Shown: in pieces, positions 38,732 to 47,798 of the stretch
How positions within the stretch are numbered: the first letter of the stretch is position 1
How the letters are laid out: the number at the start of each line of letters is the position of its first letter
Assembly: GCF_012927125.1 (NCBI RefSeq)
Contig: NZ_JABBFZ010000024.1
Location: 1-64,000 of the forward strand
DNA: 64,000 nucleotides
Origin: Paraburkholderia antibiotica
GTDB lineage: Bacteria > Pseudomonadota > Gammaproteobacteria > Burkholderiales > Burkholderiaceae
Direction: 5' to 3'
The notes under the pieces: generated by a model
Database searches by the model: none
Told to the model about the DNA's origin: nothing
What the model saw: only the letters and a program-made list of their open reading frames with translations
Translations under genes and position numbers: made by a program

Positions 38732-39169
38732 TTACGCGCGCTTGCTTTCGATGGCCTGCAGCAGGGGGCTGCCTAGGGCAATCCGGGTAAAAAACTGCGG
38801 AGGCTGAAAACCCGCAGATGCTTGCCGCAACTCGGTTAGTGAAATCGAGCCCGCCAGGCGTCGCGGTTCGTGCAGACTCAACGCAAACCCCTTGGCTACG
38901 CCATCGAAGTATTGAAAGAACTCTCGCCGCGTAATACCGCATACGTTAGCGAACCGCCGCCATAAAGTAGAAGGCGCAAGAGAATGCGCTTCACTCACTC
39001 GTGCATAGCCAATCACTTGACCTACGGGCAGTTTGACGTAGATCCAGACGACAGTTCCAGCTTTTACGTTCATGGCTCGCCGCCGAAGTTCTACGTGTTT
39101 GGTGCCCGCAAGTATGTTTTCCGCGTGCCGTTCTTCAAGTGAGATCAGCACGTGTTCGGGATGTTCCAT
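38732..39169 (-). CDS. ASCH-domain protein, second gene of GNAT/PIN cassette
   Basis: 145 residues forming a PUA-like ASCH fold: LISLEERHAENILAGTKHVE at the start, GTVVWIYVKLPVGQVIGYAR for the central beta strands, and GVAKGFALSLHEPRRL and FQPPQFFTRI near the end. ASCH proteins bind RNA or act as ribonucleases or modified-base amidohydrolases. GGAGGGA (39177-39183) lies seven bases before the ATG at 39169. The start overlaps the last 35 bases of the 729-residue GNAT/PIN gene, so the two are translationally coupled. Codon use has lower GC than neighbouring genes, consistent with transfer. Confidence 0.82.
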   Translation of the reverse strand: MEHPEHVLISLEERHAENILAGTKHVELRRRAMNVKAGTVVWIYVKLPVGQVIGYARVSEAHSLAPSTLWRRFANVCGITRREFFQYFDGVAKGFALSLHEPRRLAGSISLTELRQASAGFQPPQFFTRIALGSPLLQAIESKRA

Positions 39170-41324
39170 CGGTAAATCCCTCCGCGAGGATTCCTTGAAG
39201 CTGTATGTCATCAATTGCACGGGTTGTGAGAAGGTCGGTCGGACTGCCGCAACCCAGTCGTTGGAGAGTTGAGCGAGGCACTGGGCGTTCAAAATAAACA
39301 ATGTTATCGAATGCCGCAACGGTTTTTACGAGAGATCGGCCGATTGCCTCGAGTCCAGCGGAGTCTAAAACCGATGGATCGAGATCGGTATTCTCCATGG
39401 CTTCCTGAGATTTGAGGTACGCATGCTGTACGCGTGCGATGGCGACAATCGCACCTTGACCGCGATTTTTCTCAGACTCGTAAAAGAGAATGAGGTTACC
39501 ACGCCTAAATCGCTTGAGCGTGTTCGGGCTGCTGAGATAGTGCCGCTCTTTGTAAAGTTTGGCTCGCGCGTGAGGTAAAAGGCTTTTTTGTGGTGAGTGC
39601 GCTAAAAGATGCTCTGCGAAAACACGTTGCAGAGGCGTAACGATTGCAGGTCGGCCGGGTAAGCAGAAGAGTGTCGGCGAAAGCGAAGTTTCCAGCGACA
39701 TTAACGAGATATGACCTACGTTTCCGTCAGGTCTGATGAAGCGAATCTGCTGGTCGACGCTCAGGTACGCGGGAGGCATATCGGGAAGACGCATCCGGCT
39801 AGCCAGAAAAATCTCGTCCATGCGCTGAGCCCAGTTCGATACTGTCACGATGCCGCGCAAGGCCAGCTTGGTGAGCGACGTCTGATCTTCAAGGCCAGCA
39901 AAGCCGAGTGCTGAAGCGAGTTCACGTATGAGTGCTTGTTCCGGCGGAAAAACCAGTCTGATCTGCGAGGTATGTCCTGTTGCGGCTTGGTCGATAAGGT
40001 GGCCAAGCAGCAGGCGCACCGCATTGCTTGAGCCGGGTTGTTTTTCATCTACAGCCACATGTGCGACAAGATTGTTCGGCTGCATGGTTTTGGGCCAGGC
40101 CAGGTATCCGGTCAGAACGTTTTGCGACCAGACGCTATACCGATTGCAGACGCGTTCGTTCGAATCAATACCTGCCCATTCGGCGACGATAGCGGCATCC
40201 GAAATGCCGAGGCGCGATAAAAGGTTACGGACTTCGATCTCATCGTCGTGGCTGACAGGTATGATCGAAAGCGGATCGTTCGTACCGGTTTCGAATACCT
40301 CTTCTTTAGCGACTTCGGTATTCAGGTCTTTGAATGCACGGGGCGAAATAGCATGGATGCCATATTTTTCGTAGAGTCTGGCTGCTGCATCAAGTATCGA
40401 ACTGTCGTTCGTGATCAGGCCAGTCAGCCTATGTTGAATGGCAGTAGATAGATGCCGCAAGTCGGATACATCGTTATTTCTGAGCGTACCGGTTCGATGT
40501 CGTTCTGGAAATACGATAGACGCGAGCTCTGGTGCTAGTACCTTCCATTCTGCTTCAATCGGTGCGAAGGAAGGAAAAATACGTGCGTAGCTTTGCATGG
40601 GGTCGGTCACACCGACGCTTGCTGTGCGGGTGAGCTCCGCTGTGATTTCTGTACTGAGCGCGAGTCGACAGGAGCCTGCTCTCTCCATTCTGAAAAGATC
40701 CAGAATTTCTTCGTTTCGGCGCCTCCGCGGGCCGAGATCGAACAATACGTTCAGATCCAGCAGAAATAGTGGAATTTCGGATGAGTAATTCGAATTCAAA
40801 CCGAGTGGGTCGGCGATATTGAAGCCGCTCGTCGCAAATAGCTGTGGCGTATCAAGTTCATGGCTACGGATAAAAATTGTTCGGTTTTTTGTGTCGCCTC
40901 CTCGAGTGATACTTTGAATATAAAATTGCTGCGCCTCCCAGAATCGATTTGCTGCAATCAGATCTTCTGCAACTCTCGCGTAGATCGAGATGAAAGCGTG
41001 GTCTGTCAGATATCGTTTGAGATGATTTAGCAGTAAGGTCGCAACTTGTCGCTTTCTGAACGAGGGATCAACGAATACCTGCAGTACGCGACCCTTCGGG
41101 TGTCTTGCTTCGAATAATAGATGCCCGGCGTATGAGAGATCGTCACCATTGCGTTCAACGGCAACAAGAAGTTGGTCTTTTAGAGCGAAGTTTTTGAGCA
41201 TGCCCGACGGAAGAAATCCGAGAGCGTGCCTGTCGCTGTCTGCGGCTCGACTGACCGTTGCAATAAATGGCGCAACGTCGGCATACCGATCGAGAATATG
41301 AATAGCGGGATCTTTGGCGATCAT
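39135..41324 (-). CDS. Multidomain GNAT-PIN-GNAT-PUA/ASCH-like protein
   Basis: 729 residues, mostly cytosolic in look. Domains read from sequence: GNAT (about 10-140) with LQVFVDPSFRKRQVATLLLN as motif A and an AANRFWEAQQFY motif B; PIN-type ribonuclease (about 183-335) with candidate acids D190 (FLLDLNVLFD), E226, D288 (NNDVSDLRHLS) and D307 (LITNDSSIL), spaced as in VapC; a second, degenerate GNAT (about 352-500, GYLAWPK, AHVAVDE); then a PUA/ASCH-like domain (about 590-715, RFRRGNLILFYESEKNRGQG, AIVAIARV, GCGSPTDLLT). The PIN is thus embedded between acetyltransferase-like parts. GC is clearly below the surrounding genes. A coupled ASCH gene follows. Possible role: RNA-targeting toxin, defence or RNA repair factor; unproven. 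Confidence 0.72.
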   Translation of the reverse strand: MIAKDPAIHILDRYADVAPFIATVSRAADSDRHALGFLPSGMLKNFALKDQLLVAVERNGDDLSYAGHLLFEARHPKGRVLQVFVDPSFRKRQVATLLLNHLKRYLTDHAFISIYARVAEDLIAANRFWEAQQFYIQSITRGGDTKNRTIFIRSHELDTPQLFATSGFNIADPLGLNSNYSSEIPLFLLDLNVLFDLGPRRRRNEEILDLFRMERAGSCRLALSTEITAELTRTASVGVTDPMQSYARIFPSFAPIEAEWKVLAPELASIVFPERHRTGTLRNNDVSDLRHLSTAIQHRLTGLITNDSSILDAAARLYEKYGIHAISPRAFKDLNTEVAKEEVFETGTNDPLSIIPVSHDDEIEVRNLLSRLGISDAAIVAEWAGIDSNERVCNRYSVWSQNVLTGYLAWPKTMQPNNLVAHVAVDEKQPGSSNAVRLLLGHLIDQAATGHTSQIRLVFPPEQALIRELASALGFAGLEDQTSLTKLALRGIVTVSNWAQRMDEIFLASRMRLPDMPPAYLSVDQQIRFIRPDGNVGHISLMSLETSLSPTLFCLPGRPAIVTPLQRVFAEHLLAHSPQKSLLPHARAKLYKERHYLSSPNTLKRFRRGNLILFYESEKNRGQGAIVAIARVQHAYLKSQEAMENTDLDPSVLDSAGLEAIGRSLVKTVAAFDNIVYFERPVPRSTLQRLGCGSPTDLLTTRAIDDIQLQGILAEGFTDGTSRTRADLT

Positions 41325-41975
41325 TCTGATACCTGGTTTTCAGACGGGCATCGCGAGCGTGCTGCGGTTACCATTCAGTGGCGAGTAAATGAGTGTCGCA
41401 TGCTGATTGGACGGAGCAGTTCTTGAAGCGCTTGTGAGTTTAAAGGACTCCTCCAAAGATAACATCGTTTAACCTGTCTTAATAAGAAAGACGCGCTGTA
41501 TATGCTAAATGGATAATTTTTTAATTCGATAATCCATATCGAGATATTTTCACGTCGTTTTTTCTGGATAAATAGGCTATTAGAAAAAATCAACAACCAG
41601 CGAATTCGCGATCGTGAGTTATTGAACTCTTTTGTGCTGTTGCCGCCAACGCATGTCAGCCATCGGCTGACTCTTTAGCCGCCTAGCTCAGGCGTGTTAT
41701 TTCGACCTGGAGCGGAGCCGTTATGTCGACGGCAGGCCATGCGCACGCGAGAAATGGTGTGGAGCCTTTTCGCGCCGTGGGCGCGTGAATACAGCGAGCA
41801 ACGTCATACAACGCATAGCGGTAAGCGAATGATCGTATGACCGGCGACGGCTGACGCTTTTTGATAGCGGATGACGTTTGATTAAGGTAGCCCAGTCTGT
41901 TGAAAGCGCGCCGCGTCTGTAGTACCGGCGGCGCGCTCGTTGAAGAAGCGCGATCCACGCGCCCTTATCGCCCGG
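41325..41975. other. AT-rich region upstream of the GNAT/PIN cassette
   Basis: 651 bases with no supported gene. From 41440 to 41620 it is strongly AT-rich, unlike the rest of the window, and would suit a promoter for the minus-strand cassette. The last 250 bases return to normal GC. No inverted repeats, transposase remnant or integration site were recognised at this edge. Confidence 0.5.
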
Positions 41976-42701
41976 TCAACTCTGTGCCCTGCGCCGCGCG
42001 ATCAGATCGGCCAACCGCTCCGCCTGCTGCCCTTGCGCATCGAAATTGCGCGCGTCGAGCCACTGCGCGTAGCACTCGCGCAGCGCCGGCCATTCGCCGT
42101 CGATGATCGAAAACCACGCGGTGTCGCGATTACGCTCGCGATACACGATCGCCTGCCGGAAGATTCCTTCGAACGTGAAGCCATAGCGCAACGCGGCCCG
42201 CCGCGACGGCTCGTTTAGCGAATCGCATTTCCATTCGAAGCGCCGATACCCGAGCTTGTCGAACACTTCGCTCATCAGCAGGAACATCGCCTCGGTCGCG
42301 ATGCGCGTGCGCTTGAGCAGCGGCGAATACGTGACGTGGCCGACTTCGATCACACCGTTGGCCGGATCGATCCGCATCAGCGCGAGCGTGCCGACCGGCT
42401 TGCCGGTCGCGAGGTCGATCACCGTGTGATGCAGCGGATCTTTCGACGCCGCCATCCGCGTCAGATGCTCGCGATAGGCGGCGAGGCTGTCGAACGGTCC
42501 GACCGTCAGATAGGTCCAGTCGCGGGCATCGGCGGCCGAGCGGTACGCGTCGAACAACGCCTCGGCGTGGCGCTCGACGTCGACCGCTTCAAGCCGGCAA
42601 TAGCGGCCCGTCAGGGGTTCGCGGCCCGGCGCCTGCGCGCCGTGCCAGTCGGGCACGGGCGCGCCGATCGGCTGGCCGTACGCGTTTTGTCTCGGTTCCA
42701 T
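41976..42701 (-). CDS. GNAT family N-acetyltransferase (RimJ/RimL-like)
   Basis: 241 residues of the larger RimJ/RimL-type group. It contains PLTGRYCRLEAVDVERHAEA, HVTYSPLLKRTRIATEAMFL (motif A, with K/R in place of the usual glycines) and FEWKCDSLNEPSRRAALRYG (motif B). The acceptor may be a protein N-terminus or small molecule; unknown. AGGAGA lies seven bases before ATG 42701, which fixes the start. Divergent from the MocR gene. Confidence 0.92.
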   Translation of the reverse strand: MEPRQNAYGQPIGAPVPDWHGAQAPGREPLTGRYCRLEAVDVERHAEALFDAYRSAADARDWTYLTVGPFDSLAAYREHLTRMAASKDPLHHTVIDLATGKPVGTLALMRIDPANGVIEVGHVTYSPLLKRTRIATEAMFLLMSEVFDKLGYRRFEWKCDSLNEPSRRAALRYGFTFEGIFRQAIVYRERNRDTAWFSIIDGEWPALRECYAQWLDARNFDAQGQQAERLADLIARRRAQS

Positions 42702-42818
42702 GTCTGTTCTCCTGTCGGTCGATGCGGGCAATGAGGCTACGAGCTTGACTGGAACGATACGGCAAACGTGGTATGTTAAAAAGATCCATCAAACGCCTAT
42801 TCGATAGGTCCAGTCGCC

Positions 42819-44393
42819 ATGATCGAGATCATTGGACCGCTCGTCCGTGCGGACGCTGCCGCAACCGCTGCAACCGCCACGACCGCTGCGGCTTCGAACG
42901 TCGCCGCGCGGCCCGTGCCGCTGCAAAAGCAACTGATCGAACGTCTGCAGCAGGCGATTCTCGCGGGACGGCTGCCGGCCGGGTCGTTGCTGCCGTCGTC
43001 GCGGCTGCTCGCGACGGAGATGGGCGTGTCGCGCAACACGGTCGTGATCGCGTACGAACATCTGGCCGCGGTCGGCTACGTGATCGCCGACCGCAAAGGC
43101 ACGCGCGTGAGCCCGCTGTCGAGCCCGGCCGCGCGCGGCGAGCCGGCGGTGGCATCGATCGTCGTGCCGGAGGTGGCCTACGCGGCGCGCGTCGGCCAGT
43201 TCGCCGCGTCGCACCAGGGCGCCGACAATGCGCACGCGCTGACGCCCGGCACGCCCGCGCTCGACCGTTTTCCGCTCGCCGCGTGGCGGCGCGCACTCGA
43301 ACGGGCGATGGAGCGCGCGTTGCCGCAGGCGCTCGGCTACGGCGCGCCGGCCGGCGAAGCGGCGCTGCGCGACGCGATCGCCGCGCATCTGCGGATGGCG
43401 CGCGGCGTGCGCTGCGACGGCTCGCAGGTCGTGATCACCGAGGGCGCGCAGGAGGCGCTGAATCTGTGCGTGCGGCTCTTCACGAATCCGGGCGATATCG
43501 CGTGGGTCGAGGACCCCGGCTATCGCGGCGCGAAGGCCGCGTTCAACGCGGGCGACCTGCGCACGCTGCCGGTGCCGGTCGACGCCGAAGGCATGGCCGC
43601 GCCCGACCACGCGTGGCGCACGCATGCGCCGAAGCTGATCTACACGTCGCCCGCGCATCAGTATCCGACCGGCGCGGTGTTGTCGGTCGCGCGCCGGCTC
43701 GCGCTGATTGCGCACGCGCGACGCTGCGGCGCATGGCTGATCGAGGACGATTACGACGGCGAGGTTCGCCACACCGGCGAGCCGATCGCGAGCATGCAGG
43801 GACTCGTCGACGATGCGCCGGTGCTGTACGTCGGCTCGTTCAGCAAGACGATGTTTCCGGCGCTGCGTATCGGCTTCGTCGTGCTGCCGCGCAGCATCGT
43901 CGCGCAGACGGCGGCTGCGCTGCGGGAAATGCTGCGCGGCGGGCATCGGCTGGAGCAGCTGGCGCTCGCGCATTTCATCGAAAGCGGCGAGTTTGGGCGG
44001 CATCTGGGGCGGATGCGGCGTCTCTATCGCGAGCGCCAGCAGGCATTGCGCGATGCGCTGGCCCGGCATTTCGCGACCGAGCCGATTCTGGGCGGCGATT
44101 GTGGGATGCATCTGGCGGTGCGGCTGCCGGCGTCGATCGACGACCGCGAGCTCGCGGCGCGGGCGCAGACGCGGGGGCTCAGTCCGCGGGCGCTGTCGGG
44201 GTTCGCGATGGATGCGTCGAACGCGCTCAATGGGCTGGTGATCGGGTATGGCAATACGGCTGCGGAGCGCCTGGGGCCGGCGGTCGAGGTGCTGGCGGAG
44301 TTGGTGCGGGAGATGGAGGGTGAACAGCCTACCCAAAAGTCCACCGCAAAGCCCGTCCGACGAGCCTCCCCGCCTACCACTTCAAGCGTGTAA
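42819..44393 (+). CDS. MocR-type GntR/aminotransferase regulator
   Basis: 524 residues. An N-terminal GntR winged helix (about 35-105, LQKQLIERLQQAILAGRLPA) is joined to a fold-type-I aminotransferase domain (about 150-510). The PLP Schiff-base lysine is K343 in GSFSKTMFPALRIGF. Members sense PLP or amino-compounds and often control divergent transporters or enzymes; here the divergent gene is the GNAT at 41976. The first 25 residues are an Ala/Thr-rich run. The last 100 bases of the gene shift to G/T-rich third positions. Confidence 0.93.
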   Translation: MIEIIGPLVRADAAATAATATTAAASNVAARPVPLQKQLIERLQQAILAGRLPAGSLLPSSRLLATEMGVSRNTVVIAYEHLAAVGYVIADRKGTRVSPLSSPAARGEPAVASIVVPEVAYAARVGQFAASHQGADNAHALTPGTPALDRFPLAAWRRALERAMERALPQALGYGAPAGEAALRDAIAAHLRMARGVRCDGSQVVITEGAQEALNLCVRLFTNPGDIAWVEDPGYRGAKAAFNAGDLRTLPVPVDAEGMAAPDHAWRTHAPKLIYTSPAHQYPTGAVLSVARRLALIAHARRCGAWLIEDDYDGEVRHTGEPIASMQGLVDDAPVLYVGSFSKTMFPALRIGFVVLPRSIVAQTAAALREMLRGGHRLEQLALAHFIESGEFGRHLGRMRRLYRERQQALRDALARHFATEPILGGDCGMHLAVRLPASIDDRELAARAQTRGLSPRALSGFAMDASNALNGLVIGYGNTAAERLGPAVEVLAELVREMEGEQPTQKSTAKPVRRASPPTTSSV

Positions 44394-44623
44394 TTTTTAC
44401 GACTGTCCGCGTGGCTCGTGTCGCGCTATCGTGTCGCCTATGCGCGGTAATTCGCAGGGACGAAGCCCCCGTTTTGCCCGCATAAGCTGCTGTTGCCGGC
44501 TCGCCGCGCCGTGTGATCGCGCGACAGACGGTGCGCCGCCGCGTCGCTGGCGCGATGCCGGCGTCGGCACGAAGAATGCCTTGAATACGATTATCGATGA
44601 CGATTTATTCGACCGGAGACGAC

Positions 44624-44956
44624 ATGAAGGAAATCGAACCGACCCCGTGGTTTGAGCTTGCCATCCACACACCCGTGCGCGAAGGCTGGTACGAGGTGCA
44701 ACTGGCGAGCGGGGAGACGGCGTTCGCGAAGTTTGGCGATGGCGTGTGGACCGAAAAACCGCTGCTCATCTTCACGCACTGGCGCGGACTGTCCGCCGAT
44801 CCATCGAAAGCCGAAGACGGCGCGGCCGAATCGATCAGCGCCGAAGCCACCGCGGCCGAAGGCGTGCGCGCCGCGTGGAACGCGTTCTTCCCGGGCCTCG
44901 GCGAAGAGCAGCACAAACCGCTCGACGCGCTGCCGAACGGCAAGGCGCCGCACTGA
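44624..44956 (+). CDS. Conserved-looking hypothetical protein
   Basis: 110 residues. GGAG six bases before ATG 44624 supports the start. The N-terminal half has a compact beta pattern (PTPWFELAIHTPVREGWYEV, FAKFGDGVWTEKPLLIFTHW) like small DUF-type domains; the C-terminal half is Ala/Glu-rich with a helix RAAWNAFFPGLG. No family is recognised and no partner gene is evident. Confidence 0.65.
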   Translation: MKEIEPTPWFELAIHTPVREGWYEVQLASGETAFAKFGDGVWTEKPLLIFTHWRGLSADPSKAEDGAAESISAEATAAEGVRAAWNAFFPGLGEEQHKPLDALPNGKAPH

Positions 44957-45165
44957 CGGTTGCCTGATGCCGACGGGCGGCGGCTTGCGGGTTGCCGCCC
45001 GTAAATCCTCGGCAGTGCGCGAGACGGGCCGCGGTAATTGCGCGCTGTCGCTACGCGGTGCGGTGCGTCGCTCGTGCCGAGTCAAGTCAAGTCCCATCGT
45101 CCGCCGTCCTTTCTTTCCCCGCCCGCTACAATCGCGTCATCCCTTCCGACGCGAAACTCCCAGCT

Positions 45166-45756
45166 ATGAACGTCATTCGAGAACCCGTCGAACTGTCGCG
45201 CGCGACGCAATTGCTCAATCATGGGCCGGTCACGATCATCACCAGCGCGCACGCTGGCCGCTCGAACGTGATGGCCGCTTCGTGGGCGATGCCGCTCGAT
45301 TTCAATCCGCCGAAGGTGGTGGTCGTGGTGGACAGCCGCACGTTGACGCGTCGCCTGATCGAAGCGAGCGGCGTGTTCGGGCTGCAACTGCCGAGCCGTG
45401 GTTTCGCCGCACAAACGCTCGCGGTCGGCACGCATGCGGGCACCGAGCTCGACAAGTTCTCCGCGTTCGATCTCGAGACTTTCCGCGCGCAAAAAATCGA
45501 CGTGCCGATGCTGGCCGGCTGCATCACGTGGATGGAATGCAAGGTGATTCCGGACGATAGTCAGCGGCACGATCTGATCATCGGCGAAGTGGTCGCCGCG
45601 TATGCGGACAGTCGCGTGTATTCGCACAACCGCTGGCATTTCGGCGACGATCCCGACCTGCGGACATGCCACTACGTGGCGGGCGGCACCTTCTTCGCGA
45701 CGGGCGATGCGTTCGAGGTGGCGGCGGCGAATGCCGCGTCCGCGCAATCGGAGTGA
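45166..45756 (+). CDS. Flavin reductase-like FMN-binding protein
   Basis: 196 residues of the flavin reductase/FMN-binding split-barrel family. Visible: PVTIITSAHAGRSNVMAASW near the start (flavin phosphate contacts), VFGLQLPSRGFAAQTLAVGT in the middle and a late YVAGGTFFATGD. It would reduce or bind FMN for a partner oxygenase; none is adjacent. The ATG 45166 is taken since the open frame before it lacks similarity. Confidence 0.88.
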   Translation: MNVIREPVELSRATQLLNHGPVTIITSAHAGRSNVMAASWAMPLDFNPPKVVVVVDSRTLTRRLIEASGVFGLQLPSRGFAAQTLAVGTHAGTELDKFSAFDLETFRAQKIDVPMLAGCITWMECKVIPDDSQRHDLIIGEVVAAYADSRVYSHNRWHFGDDPDLRTCHYVAGGTFFATGDAFEVAAANAASAQSE

Positions 45757-45817
45757 GCCGGCAGGCGGTTCGTCGATGTGATGTCGACCAAGGCGCCTAA
45801 GCCGCGTAGGTGGCCTA

Positions 45818-46144
45818 TTACGAGCGCAGAAATTTCCCCGCCTTCTGTTCGAGCAACGCGACGAGTTCGGGCTGCATGAACGCGTAGTTGTCGGGGATGC
45901 CGAGGCACACCACTTTCTTGCCGTTCAGGCACGCGCGAAATTTCGCGGCGAGTCGCGCGGGATGCGCCTTTTCCATCACGAAGACGATGTCGGCCCAGCG
46001 CAACTGTTCGGGCGAGAGCGGCACGTCGGCATCGACGGAGAGACCCGCCGAATCGGTTTCGACGCCGGGCCACGTGGCGAATAGCTGCTCTGCCGTCGGA
46101 CTACGCAGACGGTTCTTGCCGCAGACAAACAACGCGCGTATCAC
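45818..46144 (-). CDS. Predicted protein tyrosine phosphatase (small, COG4551-like)
   Basis: 108 residues, a short version of the low-molecular-weight phosphatase fold. The P-loop C8-X5-R14-S15 is intact in LFVCGKNRLRSPTAE. It lacks the classic DP acid loop of longer members; the LGIPDNYAFM segment near the C-terminus may supply it. The GNAT gene at 46188 lies 43 bases upstream, same strand, so an operon is possible. Confidence 0.88.
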   Translation of the reverse strand: MIRALFVCGKNRLRSPTAEQLFATWPGVETDSAGLSVDADVPLSPEQLRWADIVFVMEKAHPARLAAKFRACLNGKKVVCLGIPDNYAFMQPELVALLEQKAGKFLRS

Positions 46145-46187
46145 GATGGACCCGGTGTTCAGTCAGTAGCGATGCCGGGCACGCGGC

Positions 46188-46697
46188 TTAGGGATTGCGT
46201 TCGATGCTGCCTTCAGCTTTGCCCTCGGCGAATGCCGTCAGCGCATCCCCCGCAAGACGGTAGCGCACCCATTCGCTCTGCGGCTCCGCGCCGAGCGATT
46301 TGTAGAAGCCGATGGCGGGCTCGTTCCAGTCGAGCACGCTCCATTCGAAGCGGCCGCAGCCGGTCTCGCAGGCGATCTGCGCGAGCCGGCGCAGCATCTG
46401 TTTGCCCGCGCCGCTGCCGCGCGAGGCGGGCGACACGTACAGATCTTCCAGATAAAGCCCCTGCTTGCCGAGCCACGTCGAATACGAAAAGAAATAGACG
46501 CAGAAACCGATGGGCTCGTCGTTCATTTCGCAGATCAGCGCCTTCGTCGGCGAGCCCGTGGAAAACAGGCTTTTTTCGATGTCTTTCACGGTGGCGACGA
46601 CTTCGTGCTCGGCTTTTTCATAGACCGCGAGTTCGGTGATGAAGCGCAGGATCAGGGCGGCGTCGGAGGTGGTGGTGGGGCGGATGTGGAGAGTCAA
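46188..46697 (-). CDS. GNAT family N-acetyltransferase (diamine-type)
   Basis: 169 residues resembling spermidine/diamine N-acetyltransferases: IRPTTTSDAALILRFITELA, YLEDLYVSPASRGSGAGKQM (motif A with GSGAG), and WNEPAIGFYKSLGAEPQSEW (motif B with the catalytic-type Tyr). It may acetylate polyamines or related amines. It sits upstream of the small phosphatase gene on the same strand. Confidence 0.92.
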   Translation of the reverse strand: MTLHIRPTTTSDAALILRFITELAVYEKAEHEVVATVKDIEKSLFSTGSPTKALICEMNDEPIGFCVYFFSYSTWLGKQGLYLEDLYVSPASRGSGAGKQMLRRLAQIACETGCGRFEWSVLDWNEPAIGFYKSLGAEPQSEWVRYRLAGDALTAFAEGKAEGSIERNP

Positions 46698-46956
46698 GGT
46701 CGTATGCTCGATGAGTCGGTTTGCGGTGCGTGCCGGCGATGGCGCGGGCTTTGGGGTAGAGGTACATCGTAGCGTTTATTGCGCGACTGCGTATGGGGTC
46801 GTCGGTCGGCGCGTATCGTTGAACATGCGCACTCGGTGACCTATTCGTACGCCGAACCCTCGGCGCACAAGTCTAGCGAATTCAGCCACGGCCTATGTTA
46901 GGTGTCGGAGGTGCTTGATAGCCTGAAATCCCGAGAAGATCAATGAGGATTTCTGG

Positions 46957-47791
46957 ATGTCCCAAGTTAATAATGAAGATGGTGTTCGTGTCGTACTAAG
47001 TTCTGCCCAACTGGCTGCAGTGCTTTCAAGGCAATCGATCAGTGAAAGCGAAACGCTATCTAACCGTCTATGGGGTGGACTGCAAATCGTCGGTGGCGTA
47101 CTGGAAATGGTGGGGGCGGCCGCGCTTTGCGCGCTCCCGGATCCCACAATGGCAAGCAAGGCCGGATGTATCCTGTTCGGAGTACATGGTTCGGACACCG
47201 CTGGGTCTGGCTTGCGGCAGATGTGGACTGGGCACGATACTTTTACGCTGACGCAGAAAGGGACAACGAAGCTAGCGGAGGCGATGAAAATCAGTCCCGC
47301 GATGGCGAACAATATCGGCCTTTCTCTCGATATTGCCGTTCCCTTCGGGTTCGCAGGATCGATCAAGGCCGCTCGCGTGTCTCGTATCGCGGCCGGCGAG
47401 GTCAAGTTAAACATGCATGAAGCGAAGACGCTTCACGGGATTGGTGGTCACGCTTCTGAAGCATGTAGGAAAAGACGAGGCCTGGTTGCGGCAAAGACTG
47501 AAAGACGAGCCATGGATAAGAGCTGCGACGTTATTTAAAGACCAGAAGACAGCCGAGAACGCCATTTCGGAGGTCTTGATTGCCGAGGCTGCCCGCGTTC
47601 GAACGTGGGCACGATCGTCATCAATGAATGTTCCGTTACGCTTAACAAAGCATGTGTCTGGAGATGTGGGCTACGGGGTGGTGAGGAAAACAGATGAGCT
47701 TGTCGAAGGAAATAAGGTTTTGGTAATACTTAGGGGCGAAAGATACAATGGTATGCCGTATTACATATTGACAGCATTTATTGATTTGTGA
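46957..47791 (+). pseudogene. RNase A-like polymorphic toxin, frameshifted
   Basis: Two frames make one protein of about 278 residues. The first (46957-47538) holds a Gly/Ala-rich pre-toxin region (GVLEMVGAAALCALPDP, VHGSDTAGSGLRQMWTG) and ends after MHEAKTLHGIGGH. The second (from 47450) continues TLLKHVGKDEAWLRQRLKDE to YYILTAFIDL, matching the bacterial CdiA-CT RNase A-like toxin domain. They join if one AC dinucleotide is restored in CACAC at 47449-47451; then GGHTLLKHVGK, with both active-site-type histidines, is whole. The total, 835 bases plus two, is 279 codons. GAGG (46945-46948) precedes the ATG. No secretion or VgrG gene is nearby. It is followed by an immunity gene. Lower GC than the flanks. 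Confidence 0.82.
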
Positions 47792-47798
47792 GGCGGGC

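Noticed and set aside
38700..41700. Integration site or direct repeats bounding the GNAT/PIN cassette
   Set aside because: I found no tRNA gene, integrase or matching repeats at either edge; transfer is inferred only from base composition.
41640..41975. Small minus-strand frame upstream of the GNAT at 41976 as a cassette gene
   Set aside because: No start signal, no family resemblance, and codon use unlike both the cassette and the core genes.
47417..47791. Second toxin frame as a separate gene starting at its own ATG
   Set aside because: Its first 11 residues are read out of frame from the N-terminal part's conserved region, and the domain is complete only when joined to the upstream frame through a 2-bp correction.
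46957..47791. Programmed ribosomal frameshift in the toxin
   Set aside because: The junction is a CACAC contraction without a slippery heptamer or nearby stimulating structure, so decay or error is more likely.
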